The position numbers were made by a program, and so were the translations under genes. The notes below the pieces were generated by a model. It ran no database searches. It had not been told where the DNA came from and worked only from the letters and a program-made list of their open reading frames with translations. Below are positions 8,989-17,551 of a DNA stretch of 64,000 bases, piece after piece (positions within the stretch are counted from its first letter, which is position 1; each line of letters begins with the position of its first letter). Source of the stretch: an uncultured Bacteroidota bacterium. Lineage in GTDB: Bacteria > Bacteroidota > Bacteroidia > Flavobacteriales > Flavobacteriaceae. The DNA is taken from contig CAIMMM010000144.1 in the NCBI GenBank assembly GCA_903842575.1, positions 36,106 to 100,105 of the forward strand, written 5' to 3'.

Positions 8989-9696
8989 TTGTTTCAGTTC
9001 AAAAAATTTGCTGCAAACCAAGACAAATGCGCCATGAAAATTGGCACCGATGGCGTTTTGCTTGGCGCCTGGACACCCATTGAAAACAATCCCTATTCCA
9101 TTTTGGATATTGGTGCTGGAACGGGAATTTTGTCTTTAATGTTAGCGCAAAGAAGTAATGCCGAACAAATTGACGCCATTGAAATTGACGAAGAAGCCTA
9201 CGAACAATGTGTCGAAAATTTTGAAAACTCCCCATGGTCGGACCGATTGTTTTGTTTTCATGCGGGTTTGGATGAATTTGTGGAAGAACCAGAAGATGAA
9301 TATGATTTAATTATTTCCAATCCTCCTTTTTATTCCGAAGATTACAAAACAGAAAGCGAACAACGCGACATGGCTCGTTTTCAAGACGCCTTGCCTTTTG
9401 AAGATTTAATTGAAGCCGCTTCGCTTTTGCTTTCAGAAAACGGCATTTTCACTGTTATTATTCCATTCAAAGAAGAGGAAAAATTTATTGCTTTGTCCAA
9501 AACGTTTGATTTGTTTCCTTTAAAAATTACCCGTGTTAAAGGAACACCAACTACCAAAATCAAAAGAAGTCTATTGGCGTTTTCTTTTACCAAAAAAACT
9601 AACTTCCCAATCGATGAACTCATCATCGAAACAGCTCGCCATCAATATACTGAAGATTACATTGCTTTGACAAAAGATTTTTATTTGAAGATGTAA
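8989..9696 (+). CDS. trmN6: tRNA1(Val) (adenine(37)-N6)-methyltransferase
   Basis: A 235-residue Rossmann-fold methyltransferase. The SAM-binding motif DIGAGTG is at residues 40-46 and the N6-adenine motif NPPF at 111-114. The N-terminal signature FKKFAANQDKCAMKIGTDG is typical of the TrmN6/YfiC family, which methylates A37 of tRNA-Val. No ATG is available near the conserved beginning; the TTG at 8989, six bases after the rimM stop, gives the expected N-terminus. It is probably the third gene of the rpsP-rimM operon. The family assignment is firm; the exact tRNA substrate is inferred. Confidence 0.9.
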   Translation: MFQFKKFAANQDKCAMKIGTDGVLLGAWTPIENNPYSILDIGAGTGILSLMLAQRSNAEQIDAIEIDEEAYEQCVENFENSPWSDRLFCFHAGLDEFVEEPEDEYDLIISNPPFYSEDYKTESEQRDMARFQDALPFEDLIEAASLLLSENGIFTVIIPFKEEEKFIALSKTFDLFPLKITRVKGTPTTKIKRSLLAFSFTKKTNFPIDELIIETARHQYTEDYIALTKDFYLKM

Positions 9697-9800
9697 TACT
9701 TCTCGTCACTATTTTAAAAAAATCACAATTAACAATTCTTTATTACTAAAGGAAAAGGAAAGCTATAATTTAGAACCTTACAATCTAAAAGCCTATAGTA

Positions 9801-10544
9801 TTGAAGCAAAATTTACTCCTCTTATCCTTCCTTTTTAGTGCTTACTTTGGCTTTTCACAAACCGAAAAACTGATTCACGGCAAAGTCTTATCCGGAGAAC
9901 TTTCTTTGAAGGATATTGACATCGTAAACATGAATTCTAAAATAACAACGTCTACCGATAGCAATGGCAATTTCAGCATTCTTGCCAAAGTAGATGACGC
10001 CCTTTTTATCCTTTCAAAAGAGCATACCGACATAAAAATTAAGCTGACACAAAAGGAATTGGACAAAAACAATTTGATTATTCCTTTAGAAAAAAAACCA
10101 ATTGAACTCGAGGAAGTTGAAATAAATAATAAAATTAAAGTTAGACCCATAATCACTCAAGCCGATTTAGATGCAATAAAACTTGCCAAACAAGCAAGTC
10201 AACCAAAAGTGCTGAATGTTTACACAGGAGAAATTGAAAATGGTATTGATTTTATTCGGCTAGGCAAAGATTTTATCGGCTTATTCAAAAATAAAGACAA
10301 AATCAAAACCAAAAAATCGTTACCTTCAATCGAATTTAAAGATTATATCCACGCTACTTTTAACGAAGATTTCTTTACCAAAAAATTAAAATTAAACCCC
10401 GATGAGATTGAGTTGTTTCTTTCTTTTTGCGAAGTGGATTCTAAAGCTAAAACAATTGTTGAGCATAAGGATGAATTTGAAACTATGGATTTTTTAATTT
10501 CAAAAAAAGAAGATTTCAAAAAACTAAACAGCTCCAATAAATAA
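9801..10544 (+). CDS. Secreted protein with carboxypeptidase-like regulatory domain
   Basis: A 247-residue protein starting with a signal peptide (MKQNLLLLSFLFSAYFGFSQ, residues 1-20). Residues about 25-95 look like a carboxypeptidase regulatory-like beta domain (IHGKVLSGELSLKDIDIVN, STDSNGNFSI), common at the periplasmic side of Bacteroidota envelope proteins. The rest is lysine-rich and not recognised; there is no beta-barrel and no further membrane segment. The start is TTG at 9801, chosen because the signal peptide begins there. It is probably periplasmic and its function is unknown. Confidence 0.72.
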   Translation: MKQNLLLLSFLFSAYFGFSQTEKLIHGKVLSGELSLKDIDIVNMNSKITTSTDSNGNFSILAKVDDALFILSKEHTDIKIKLTQKELDKNNLIIPLEKKPIELEEVEINNKIKVRPIITQADLDAIKLAKQASQPKVLNVYTGEIENGIDFIRLGKDFIGLFKNKDKIKTKKSLPSIEFKDYIHATFNEDFFTKKLKLNPDEIELFLSFCEVDSKAKTIVEHKDEFETMDFLISKKEDFKKLNSSNK

Positions 10545-10554
10545 CACTTGTTCA

Positions 10555-10585
10555 TTTGTTTCTAAAGATAGTTTGCCTAAATTTG
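10555..10585 (+). promoter_or_regulatory. Strong-consensus promoter of the acyl-CoA dehydrogenase gene
   Basis: TTTG at 10555-10558, a 19-base spacer and TAAATTTG at 10578-10585 match both Bacteroidota promoter elements with the expected spacing. This is the best match in the window. The start codon is 30 bases downstream. Confidence 0.7.
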
Positions 10586-10615
10586 CAAACGTTTTCGTAA
10601 ACCAAAACATACCGT

Positions 10616-11794
10616 ATGAAACCAGATTTATTTCAAGCTCCCGATTATTACAACTTAGATGATTTACTAACAGAGGAACATAAATTAGTGCGTGATTCCG
10701 CTCGTGCATGGGTAAAACGTGAAGTTTCCCCAATCATTGAAGACTATGCACAACGTGCCGAATTCCCTAAACAAATTATCAAAGGTTTGGGAGAAATTGG
10801 TGGTTTTGGGCCTTATATTCCAGAAGAATATGGTGGTGCCGGTTTAGACCAAATATCCTATGGTTTAATCATGCAAGAAATAGAGCGTGGTGATTCAGGC
10901 GTTCGTTCTACCTCATCGGTGCAATCCTCTTTGGTGATGTATCCGATTTGGAAATTCGGAACCGAAGAGCAACGTCAAAAATATTTGCCGAAATTAGCCA
11001 CCGGTGAATTCATGGGCTGTTTCGGATTAACAGAGCCCGATCATGGTTCGAATCCAAGCGGTATGACGACCAACTTCAAAGACATGGGTGACCATTATTT
11101 GTTGAATGGTGCTAAAATGTGGATCTCCAATGCCCCTTTTGCAGATGTTGCCGTAGTTTGGGCAAAAAACGAAGAAGGAAGAATCCACGGATTAATAGTA
11201 GAAAGAGGAATGGCAGGATTTACCACGCCAGAAACCCATAATAAATGGTCGCTTCGTGCGTCATCCACTGGAGAATTAATTTTTGATAACGTAAAAGTTC
11301 CAAAAGAAAACCTGATGCCTGGAAAATCGGGATTGGGAGCGCCAATGCAATGTTTGGATTCAGCACGTTACGGAATTGCCTGGGGTGCTATAGGTGCTGC
11401 AATGGATTGTTATGATACGGCTTTGCGCTATGCAAAAGAGCGTATTCAATTTGGTAAACCGATTGCTTCTTTTCAATTGCAACAAAAAAAATTAGCCGAA
11501 ATGATTACCGAAATTACCAAGGCACAATTACTCACTTGGCGATTGGGCGTTTTGAGAAATGAAGGAAAAGCTACTACAGCACAAATTTCCATGGCAAAAA
11601 GAAACAACGTAGATATGGCCATTCACATTGCTCGTGAAGCGCGGCAAATGTTAGGCGGAATGGGAATTACAGGAGAATATTCTATTATGCGTCATAGTAT
11701 GAATTTAGAAAGTGTAATTACCTATGAAGGAACTCACGACATTCACTTGTTGATTACAGGCGCTGATATTACAGGAATTTCGGCTTTTAAATAA
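10616..11794 (+). CDS. Acyl-CoA dehydrogenase, glutaryl-CoA dehydrogenase type
   Basis: A 392-residue flavoenzyme of the acyl-CoA dehydrogenase family. The FAD/substrate motif GCFGLTEPDHGSNPSGM and the C-terminal TYEGTHDIHLL, with the catalytic-base candidate Glu371, are both present. The sequence GVRSTSSVQSSLVMYPI carries an arginine (R97) in the place where glutaryl-CoA dehydrogenases bind the distal carboxylate. That fits oxidation and decarboxylation of glutaryl-CoA to crotonyl-CoA in lysine and tryptophan breakdown. The length is typical. It stands alone with its own promoter and terminator. Substrate choice is inferred from motifs. Confidence 0.88.
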   Translation: MKPDLFQAPDYYNLDDLLTEEHKLVRDSARAWVKREVSPIIEDYAQRAEFPKQIIKGLGEIGGFGPYIPEEYGGAGLDQISYGLIMQEIERGDSGVRSTSSVQSSLVMYPIWKFGTEEQRQKYLPKLATGEFMGCFGLTEPDHGSNPSGMTTNFKDMGDHYLLNGAKMWISNAPFADVAVVWAKNEEGRIHGLIVERGMAGFTTPETHNKWSLRASSTGELIFDNVKVPKENLMPGKSGLGAPMQCLDSARYGIAWGAIGAAMDCYDTALRYAKERIQFGKPIASFQLQQKKLAEMITEITKAQLLTWRLGVLRNEGKATTAQISMAKRNNVDMAIHIAREARQMLGGMGITGEYSIMRHSMNLESVITYEGTHDIHLLITGADITGISAFK

Positions 11795-11816
11795 GTAAAA
11801 AAATAAAGATAATTTA

Positions 11817-11846
11817 AAAGCTTCTCAAATTGAGAAGCTTTTTTTA
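11817..11846 (+). terminator. Bidirectional intrinsic terminator
   Basis: A perfect 10-12 bp stem, AAAAGCTTCTCAA with its complement, is followed by a T-run on the plus strand. The complementary A-run also supports termination of the minus-strand ferredoxin gene, whose stop is at 11844. Confidence 0.85.
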
Positions 11847-12173
11847 TTCAGGCGCTAACTCAAGTTCCAATCCATCCAAATCTTGGGTAATATGAATTTG
11901 GCAACCCAATCGGCTGTTTTCTTTTACGTGAAAGGCTTCCGAAAGCATAGCTTCTTCATCATCATTCTTTTCGGGCATTGCAACTTCATTTAAAATATAA
12001 CATTGACAAGAAGCGCACATGGCCATTCCTCCACAAATCCCTATTGTTCCTTCGGGAGCTAGTTCATACGCACGAACTAATTCCATGATATTCATATTCA
12101 TGTCGGTTGGTGCTTGTACTTCGTGCTGTACTCCTTCTCGATCCGTAATTTTTATGGTAATGTCTTGAGGCAT
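11844..12173 (-). CDS. 2Fe-2S ferredoxin, adrenodoxin type
   Basis: A 109-residue beta-grasp ferredoxin. The cluster ligands C47, C53, C56 and C91 follow the CX5CX2C...C spacing of adrenodoxin/Isc-type ferredoxins (GICGGMAMCASC and LGCQ); an extra cysteine is at 58. It carries single electrons to iron-sulfur assembly or other enzymes. It is the last gene of a minus-strand group after mrp and nifU-like genes, so a role in Fe-S cluster assembly is likely. No ferredoxin reductase is adjacent. Confidence 0.92.
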   Translation of the reverse strand: MPQDITIKITDREGVQHEVQAPTDMNMNIMELVRAYELAPEGTIGICGGMAMCASCQCYILNEVAMPEKNDDEEAMLSEAFHVKENSRLGCQIHITQDLDGLELELAPE

Positions 12174-12193
12174 TTTATAGGATACAAAAATTA

Positions 12194-12433
12194 TTAAGCA
12201 ATATTTTCAACGGTTTCTATTTGTGGCGCATACCTTTTTATAGTGGTTTCTACACCTGCTTTTAATGTCATTTGGTTGACGCTACAGTCTGTACAAGCCC
12301 CTTTAAAACGCACTTTTACATGTTTTTTATCTTCTATTGAAACCAAAGAAATATCACCACCGTCTGAATTTAAAAACGGTCTGATTTCTTCTAATGCTTT
12401 TTCGATGTTTAAGGTCAATTCTTCGTTTGTCAT
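12194..12433 (-). CDS. NifU C-terminal domain protein (Fe-S scaffold/carrier)
   Basis: A 79-residue protein that is a free-standing NifU C-terminal domain. RPFLNSDGGDI and the cluster-binding CTDC (C47 and C50) are intact. Such proteins carry 4Fe-4S clusters, like the Nfu domain of NfuA. It begins one base after the mrp stop and is followed closely by the ferredoxin gene, so the three are surely one transcript. The length is normal for a single-domain Nfu. Confidence 0.92.
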   Translation of the reverse strand: MTNEELTLNIEKALEEIRPFLNSDGGDISLVSIEDKKHVKVRFKGACTDCSVNQMTLKAGVETTIKRYAPQIETVENIA

Positions 12434-12434
12434 T

Positions 12435-13568
12435 TTACTTTCCTTCTACAGCAGCACATCCAGCCATTGTTGTTATTTTGATAGCTTCCGTTGGCGCAAG
12501 AGTTTCATTTCTTTTCACCGTTTCTGCTACGACATTCCGTGTGATTTCTTCAAAGACTTTTTCTAAAGGCGAAGCTGTTTGCAATGCTGCCGGCCGGCCG
12601 TAATCTCCTGCTTCGCGAATGCTTTGTACTAAGGGTACTTCTCCTAAAAAAGGAACTCCTAAATCTTCTGCAAGATTTTTTGCGCCTTCTTTTCCAAAAA
12701 TATAATATTTGTTATTCGGTAATTCTTCGGGGGTGAAATAGGCCATGTTTTCAATAATTCCTAATACCGGAACATTGATGCTTTCCGACATAAACATGGA
12801 AACGCCTTTTTTGGCATCGGATAAAGCCACTGCTTGCGGGGTACTCACTATAACTGCTCCTGTTATGGGTAATGATTGCATAATGGACAAATGAATATCA
12901 CCTGTTCCTGGCGGCAAATCGATTAGCATAAAATCCAATTCGCCCCAATCGGCATCAAAAATCATTTGGTTTAAAGCTTTAGAAGCCATAGGTCCACGCC
13001 AAATTACTGCCTGACTTGGTGCTGTAAAGAACCCAATGGAAAGTATTTTAATCTCATAACTTTCAACGGGTTTCATTTTGGATTTTCCGTTGACTTCAAT
13101 AGAAATTGGTTTTTCGTTTTCAACGTCAAACATGATGGGCATGGATGGCCCATAAATATCGGCATCCAAAACACCTACTGAAAAGCCCATTTTTGCTAAC
13201 GTTACAGCCAAGTTTGCTGTCACGGTAGATTTTCCAACACCACCTTTTCCAGAAGCTATGGCTATTATATTTCTCATTCCGGGAATGGCTTTCCCTTTTA
13301 TTTGATTCGGGTTTTCTGCCGCTTCTACTTTGATATTCACTTTTACCTTTGCTTCAGGAGAAAATTGTTCATGTATAAGTTTTTTAATATCGTCTTCAGC
13401 TCGTTTTTTGATATGCATAGCGGGTGTATGCAATACCAAATCCACTACCACTTCATCTCCAAAAGTAAGCACATTGGTAACGGCGCCACTTTCCACCATA
13501 TTTTTTCCTTCGCCAGCAATAGTTATGGTTTCTAATGCTTTGAGAATTTCTTTTCTATCTAATTTCAT
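12435..13568 (-). CDS. apbC: Mrp/ApbC-type P-loop ATPase for Fe-S cluster transfer
   Basis: A 377-residue protein. Residues 1-85 form a MIP18-like (DUF59) domain. The deviant Walker A ASGKGGVGKST lies at about 105-115, and later come DADIYGPSMP and DLPPGTGD, all hallmarks of the Mrp/NBP35 family. These ATPases bind and deliver Fe-S clusters. The CPxC metal-binding pair that many members carry after ENM(A/S)YF is absent here: the segment reads ENMAYFTPEELP, and the only cysteine is near the C-terminus. Co-transcription with nifU-like and ferredoxin genes supports the Fe-S role. Confidence 0.92.
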   Translation of the reverse strand: MKLDRKEILKALETITIAGEGKNMVESGAVTNVLTFGDEVVVDLVLHTPAMHIKKRAEDDIKKLIHEQFSPEAKVKVNIKVEAAENPNQIKGKAIPGMRNIIAIASGKGGVGKSTVTANLAVTLAKMGFSVGVLDADIYGPSMPIMFDVENEKPISIEVNGKSKMKPVESYEIKILSIGFFTAPSQAVIWRGPMASKALNQMIFDADWGELDFMLIDLPPGTGDIHLSIMQSLPITGAVIVSTPQAVALSDAKKGVSMFMSESINVPVLGIIENMAYFTPEELPNNKYYIFGKEGAKNLAEDLGVPFLGEVPLVQSIREAGDYGRPAALQTASPLEKVFEEITRNVVAETVKRNETLAPTEAIKITTMAGCAAVEGK

Positions 13569-13641
13569 CTCGTATATGTACTATTAACCATTGATGGATT
13601 ATAGCGATTTAATTATATTTATTTAAACTAATTTTAGATTG

Positions 13642-13671
13642 CAAAGATAATAGGAATTGTTATGAAACAAT
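13642..13671 (-). promoter_or_regulatory. Putative promoter of mrp-nifU-ferredoxin
   Basis: On the minus strand TATCTTTG (13649 down to 13642) is preceded by ATTG (13671-13668) at an 18-base spacing. It lies about 74 bases upstream of the mrp start. Confidence 0.5.
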
Positions 13672-13746
13672 AGGGAAAGGATTGAAAATGTTTTAGAAAA
13701 TATGAAGGAAGATTGCTTCACCTGTTCGCTGCACTCGTATAATTAT

Positions 13747-14070
13747 TTACATATTCATTTTTGGCATCCAAAAGTGTTTTTCAAAATCTATAATTTGATT
13801 ATCAACTACAACAACTCCCTCATTTTCTAAAAGTTGCTGCATTAAATTAGTACCATCAAAATGGTGTTTTCCTGTCAATAATCCTTTTCGGTTGACTACT
13901 CGGTGAGCGGGAACATCTTCCATATTATGACAAGAATTCATTGCCCAACCTACCATTCTAGCAGAGCGAGCGGTTCCCAATGCTTTGGCAATGGCACCAT
14001 AGGATGTGACTTTTCCTTCTGGAATTTGTCGTGCTATTTTATATACTCTTTCAAAGAAATTGTCTTCCAT
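13747..14070 (-). CDS. Alkyltransferase-like protein (MGMT family without the acceptor cysteine)
   Basis: A 107-residue protein matching the C-terminal DNA-binding half of O6-alkylguanine-DNA alkyltransferases (GKVTSYGAIAKALG, R.VG.AM, HRVVN..G.L). The acceptor motif PCHRV reads PAHRV here, with alanine at residue 55, so it cannot accept alkyl groups. Proteins of this type (ATL) bind O6-alkylguanine lesions and hand them to nucleotide excision repair. It is the last gene of the trmB-lysE group, starting two bases past the transporter stop. Its length fits the ATL family, not a truncated enzyme. Confidence 0.9.
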   Translation of the reverse strand: MEDNFFERVYKIARQIPEGKVTSYGAIAKALGTARSARMVGWAMNSCHNMEDVPAHRVVNRKGLLTGKHHFDGTNLMQQLLENEGVVVVDNQIIDFEKHFWMPKMNM

Positions 14071-14071
14071 A

Positions 14072-14707
14072 TTAATAATAATATTTCAAAACATTGACTA
14101 AGGTAATCAAAGCAACAATTCCTGTAATAATCCCGATAATAGCATTCATATTGCTTACAAAATAATCGGTTTTTGATTTCATTCGGTTGAAGAAAACCAC
14201 GTAACAATAAAAAACAAGGAAAGACCCGAAAACTGTTCCGAAAACAAAATTAAAAATAGAAAAAGTGTCAAATGAAAAAATCTTAAACGAAGCTAAAGTT
14301 ACACTAACAAATACATAATAAGGTATTGGAAAAAAGTTAATAGCTGAAATCAACATGCCGATGAAGAAACGACTTTTTTTGCTTTTAATATGAAGTGCGG
14401 TATCGTGTGTAGAAATTGGTTTTTTAGCAAATCCTAAAAAATAAACAGACAGTGCAGTGAAAATAATTAAACCAATCTCGCGAAGTAAAACAACAACTTC
14501 ATTATGTTTATTAATATATTGCGCAAAGAGCAGTGAAATATAGGTTTGAAAAAAAATAATAACCAAGGCACCAAAAACAAAAAGCATGGCGCGATTTCTA
14601 CCATCGTTTACGCTAGTTTTTGCTGCGGTCATATTAATTAATCCCGGAGGAAAAATTCCAATAACAGCTGCCGTAAAGCCAGATAAAAAGGAAATAAAAA
14701 AAGTCAT
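14072..14707 (-). CDS. LysE family transporter
   Basis: A 211-residue integral membrane protein with about six hydrophobic segments. The N-terminal SGFTAAVIGIFPPGLINMTA is the typical LysE/RhtB entry (GxxPGP-like), followed by a charged loop near residues 105-120. The superfamily exports amino acids and related small molecules; the substrate cannot be told from sequence. It directly abuts trmB upstream and the alkyltransferase-like gene downstream, so all three are one transcript, with no obvious functional link. Confidence 0.85.
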   Translation of the reverse strand: MTFFISFLSGFTAAVIGIFPPGLINMTAAKTSVNDGRNRAMLFVFGALVIIFFQTYISLLFAQYINKHNEVVVLLREIGLIIFTALSVYFLGFAKKPISTHDTALHIKSKKSRFFIGMLISAINFFPIPYYVFVSVTLASFKIFSFDTFSIFNFVFGTVFGSFLVFYCYVVFFNRMKSKTDYFVSNMNAIIGIITGIVALITLVNVLKYYY

Positions 14708-15382
14708 TTATTTGATTTTGAAACGAATATAAGTAATTGCTTTGTTTATTTCTAAATATTGGTTCTCATAAAATGTTTGAATGGCCGTAACTTCTTCTGG
14801 GGAACCTTCATTTTTATATACATTATGATTAGCATAAAGAACTTCATGCCCTTCGCCGTGAAGTAATCCTAAGGTATAACCGTGCATAAATTCACTATCC
14901 GTTTTTAGGTTGACAATTCCATCGGGTTTTAGAATTTTTTTATACAATTGCAAAAACTCCGAGTTGGTCATTCGGTGTTTGGTGCGCTTGTATTTTATTT
15001 GCGGATCGGGGAACGTAATCCAAATTTCGTCTACTTCATTTTTACCAAACACATAGTCAATTAACTCTATTTGTGTTCGGACAAACGCCACATTATGCAT
15101 TCCGGTTTCGGTAGCGGTTTTTGCACCACGCCAAAAACGAGCGCCTTTTATATCAATTCCGACAAAGTTTTTATTTGGATGTTTTTCAGCCAAACCAATC
15201 GAATACTCACCTTTCCCGCAACCTAATTCTAAAATTAACGGATGTTCATTTTTGAAAAAATTGGAATTCCATTTGCCCTTTAAAGGAAATTCTCCTGAAA
15301 CTACTTCTTCTCTCGTTGGTTGGAAAACATTCGTAAATGTTTCGTTTTCTTTAAATCGTATTAATTTATTCTTACTTCCCAC
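14708..15382 (-). CDS. trmB: tRNA (guanine(46)-N7)-methyltransferase
   Basis: A 224-residue SAM-dependent methyltransferase. LELGCGKGEYSIGLA is the SAM motif; FVGIDIKGAR and the family signature ITFPDPQIKYKRTKHR are both clear. TrmB makes m7G46 in the variable loop of many tRNAs. The start is GTG at 15382, giving MGSKNKLIRFKENETF, the usual beginning in flavobacteria; no ATG is available upstream. It is the first gene of the three-gene minus-strand group. Confidence 0.95.
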   Translation of the reverse strand: MGSKNKLIRFKENETFTNVFQPTREEVVSGEFPLKGKWNSNFFKNEHPLILELGCGKGEYSIGLAEKHPNKNFVGIDIKGARFWRGAKTATETGMHNVAFVRTQIELIDYVFGKNEVDEIWITFPDPQIKYKRTKHRMTNSEFLQLYKKILKPDGIVNLKTDSEFMHGYTLGLLHGEGHEVLYANHNVYKNEGSPEEVTAIQTFYENQYLEINKAITYIRFKIK

Positions 15383-15469
15383 AAATTTAATTTTTTGGTA
15401 AAATTAAGGAAATATAAAACAAGACAAATGTTTTTACATTGCAACTTGATAATTATGTAAATTCACCTC

Positions 15470-16534
15470 ATGGAATCACCAAAAAAGAACATACTCGTTG
15501 CGCCATTAAATTGGGGTTTAGGCCATGCCACCCGTTGTATTCCTATTGTTAGAGAGCTTGAAAAAAATGGATATTTTCCTATTTTGGCTTCCGATGGAGT
15601 GGCATTAAAAATGCTTCAAAAAGAATTTCCTCATTTGTTAACCTTGGAATTGCCTTCCTATAATATTGAATACGCTAAGAAAGGAGAAGACTTTAAATGG
15701 AAATTGATAAAAAATAGCCCCAAAATGATTGAGGCAATTTTTCAAGAAAAGAAAATGGTGAAGCAGTGGGTAATCGATTTTAAACTACATGGCATTATTT
15801 CGGATAATCGATTGGGTGTGTACAGCAAAAAAGTTCCAAGTGTTTTTATTACCCATCAATTGAATGTTTTGTCGGGGAAAACTACTTGGATTTCAAGTAA
15901 ACTACACCAACATTTTATCAAAAAATATACTGAGTGTTGGGTTCCCGATTTCATAGAAATACCTAATTTGACTGGTAAATTGGGCCACTTGAAGAACACT
16001 AATTTAAACCTCAACTATATTGGTCCCTTAAGCCGATTGGAAAAAAAAGAATTGCCAATAAAATATGATTTGATGGTGCTGCTTTCTGGTCCAGAACCAC
16101 AACGAACTTTATTGGAACAAAAATTAAAAAACGATGTGAAACTCTTTCAAGGAAAGGTCGTTTTTATAAAAGGCATTCTGGAAGAAAAACAAAAAATGGA
16201 GCAATTTGAAAATTGTACTTATTACAATTTCATGACTTCTGCGGAACTTGAACAGACGTTTAATGAAAGTGAAAAGATATTGTGCCGCTCGGGATATACA
16301 ACGGTTATGGATTTAGCAAAACTCCATAAAAAAGCGTTTTTTATTCCAACTCCAGGACAATTTGAACAAGAATATTTAGCCAAAAAATATAGAAAAGATG
16401 GATTAGTCCCATTTGCAAATCAAGATGATTTTAAAATTGAAAATCTTTATGAAATTCCATTATATAAAGGATTACCACAAAGTAAAAATGAAATAGATTG
16501 GAAGCAATTATTCTTGCTTTTCAAGAGTGAATGA
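15470..16534 (+). CDS. GT-B glycosyltransferase (MurG/GT28-like)
   Basis: A 354-residue protein with a MurG-like layout. The N-terminal nucleotide-fold half begins APLNWGLGHATRC, and the C-terminal half carries CRSGYTTVMDLA.L.K.AFFIPTPGQFEQEYLA, the usual donor-binding signature. It probably transfers a sugar to a lipid or surface polysaccharide, but donor and acceptor cannot be inferred, and no other surface-sugar genes are close. The last 27 bases overlap the end of the convergent histidine kinase gene. Not MurG itself: the division gene cluster context is missing. Confidence 0.8.
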   Translation: MESPKKNILVAPLNWGLGHATRCIPIVRELEKNGYFPILASDGVALKMLQKEFPHLLTLELPSYNIEYAKKGEDFKWKLIKNSPKMIEAIFQEKKMVKQWVIDFKLHGIISDNRLGVYSKKVPSVFITHQLNVLSGKTTWISSKLHQHFIKKYTECWVPDFIEIPNLTGKLGHLKNTNLNLNYIGPLSRLEKKELPIKYDLMVLLSGPEPQRTLLEQKLKNDVKLFQGKVVFIKGILEEKQKMEQFENCTYYNFMTSAELEQTFNESEKILCRSGYTTVMDLAKLHKKAFFIPTPGQFEQEYLAKKYRKDGLVPFANQDDFKIENLYEIPLYKGLPQSKNEIDWKQLFLLFKSE

Positions 16535-17551
16535 AAATTCGGAACCTTTTCCAAATTCACTTTCAATATAAATTTTTTCTTGGTGGGCTTCTATGATATG
16601 CTTTACAATAGAAAGCCCAAGTCCGGAACCTCCTTCACTTCGAGCGCCACTTTTGTCTACTCGAAAAAAGCGTTCAAACAATCGGGGGATATTGTGCTTT
16701 TCAATTCCTTCTCCATTATCTCGAATGCGAACAATGATTTTATTCTTGACTAAATCCTCAATGGTAACTTCAGTAGTTCCATTTTCTTTTCCATATTTGA
16801 TGGAATTCATGATTAAATTGGTCAATATTTGTTGGATTTTTTCTTTGTCAGCAAAAACCTTTATGGGTTTAGTATATTTCCTATCGAACATTAGAATAAT
16901 ATTTTTTTTATCGGCTTTCATTTCGAGCAAATCAAAAACATTTTGAATTAAATCAACAATGTCAAAATTTGAAAAATCAAGATTTAAATCACCGATTTCA
17001 AGCTTGGTTATCATATCTAAATCTTCCACGATATAAATCAATCTTTCCACACCTTTTTCAGCTCTTTCAAGGTATTTTTTTCTAATTTTTTTATCATCCA
17101 TAGCCCCATCCAAGAGAGTAGAAAGGTAACCTTGAACAGTAAATAAGGGTGTTTTTAATTCGTGTGAAACATTACCAAGAAATTCTCGACGGTATTCTTC
17201 CCGTACCTTAAGTGTTTCTATTTCTAATTTTTTGTCAGTAGCAAATTTCTTAACCTCTTTAGTCAAAGTCGCCATGTCTGTAGTAATAGGCTGGCTTCTA
17301 AAAGAACTAGACTCTAAAAGCGAGACGTCGTCATATATTTTTTTTACACCTCTATAAATGAATCGTTCAACACGATACTGTATAACAAAAAAAGAAAAAA
17401 TATAAATTGAAGTTGCAAAAGTTAAACAGAAAAACAATGATAATTGTCTAAAAAAGTATAGGTATATTACCAAAAACCCTAGAGAATACAAGGTAATATA
17501 TAATGCGGAAATCGATGCAAAACCGTATGTTTTTTTATAGTTTATTGACAT
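16508..17551 (-). CDS. Sensor histidine kinase (PhoR-like)
   Basis: A 347-residue membrane kinase. Two hydrophobic segments (about 11-33 and 37-57) with almost no periplasmic loop are followed by a dimerisation domain with FLGNVSHELKTPL (phospho-acceptor His130). The ATP-binding domain has an N box (NLIMNSIKYG), DNGEG and GSGLGLSI. The gene starts directly next to the response regulator stop, so the two form one operon and a cognate pair. The kinase core resembles PhoR, but no PAS domain is seen, and lack of a sensory loop suggests it senses through partners or the membrane. The signal is unknown. Confidence 0.88.
   Translation of the reverse strand: MSINYKKTYGFASISALYITLYSLGFLVIYLYFFRQLSLFFCLTFATSIYIFSFFVIQYRVERFIYRGVKKIYDDVSLLESSSFRSQPITTDMATLTKEVKKFATDKKLEIETLKVREEYRREFLGNVSHELKTPLFTVQGYLSTLLDGAMDDKKIRKKYLERAEKGVERLIYIVEDLDMITKLEIGDLNLDFSNFDIVDLIQNVFDLLEMKADKKNIILMFDRKYTKPIKVFADKEKIQQILTNLIMNSIKYGKENGTTEVTIEDLVKNKIIVRIRDNGEGIEKHNIPRLFERFFRVDKSGARSEGGSGLGLSIVKHIIEAHQEKIYIESEFGKGSEFSFTLEKQE

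Noticed and set aside
12591..12601. GCCGGCCGGCC palindrome as a possible regulator or restriction hot spot
   Set aside because: It lies inside the mrp coding region, on ordinary codons, and is too short and isolated to support a function.
12243..12603. Overlapping plus-strand open frames opposite the nifU-like and mrp genes
   Set aside because: They are antisense shadows of well-recognised genes, with no motif, signal or start context of their own.
15382..15389. TAAATTTG on the minus strand as promoter of trmB
   Set aside because: It overlaps the GTG start itself, so it could not be the -7 element of the same transcript unless translation starts further downstream, where no suitable start is conserved.
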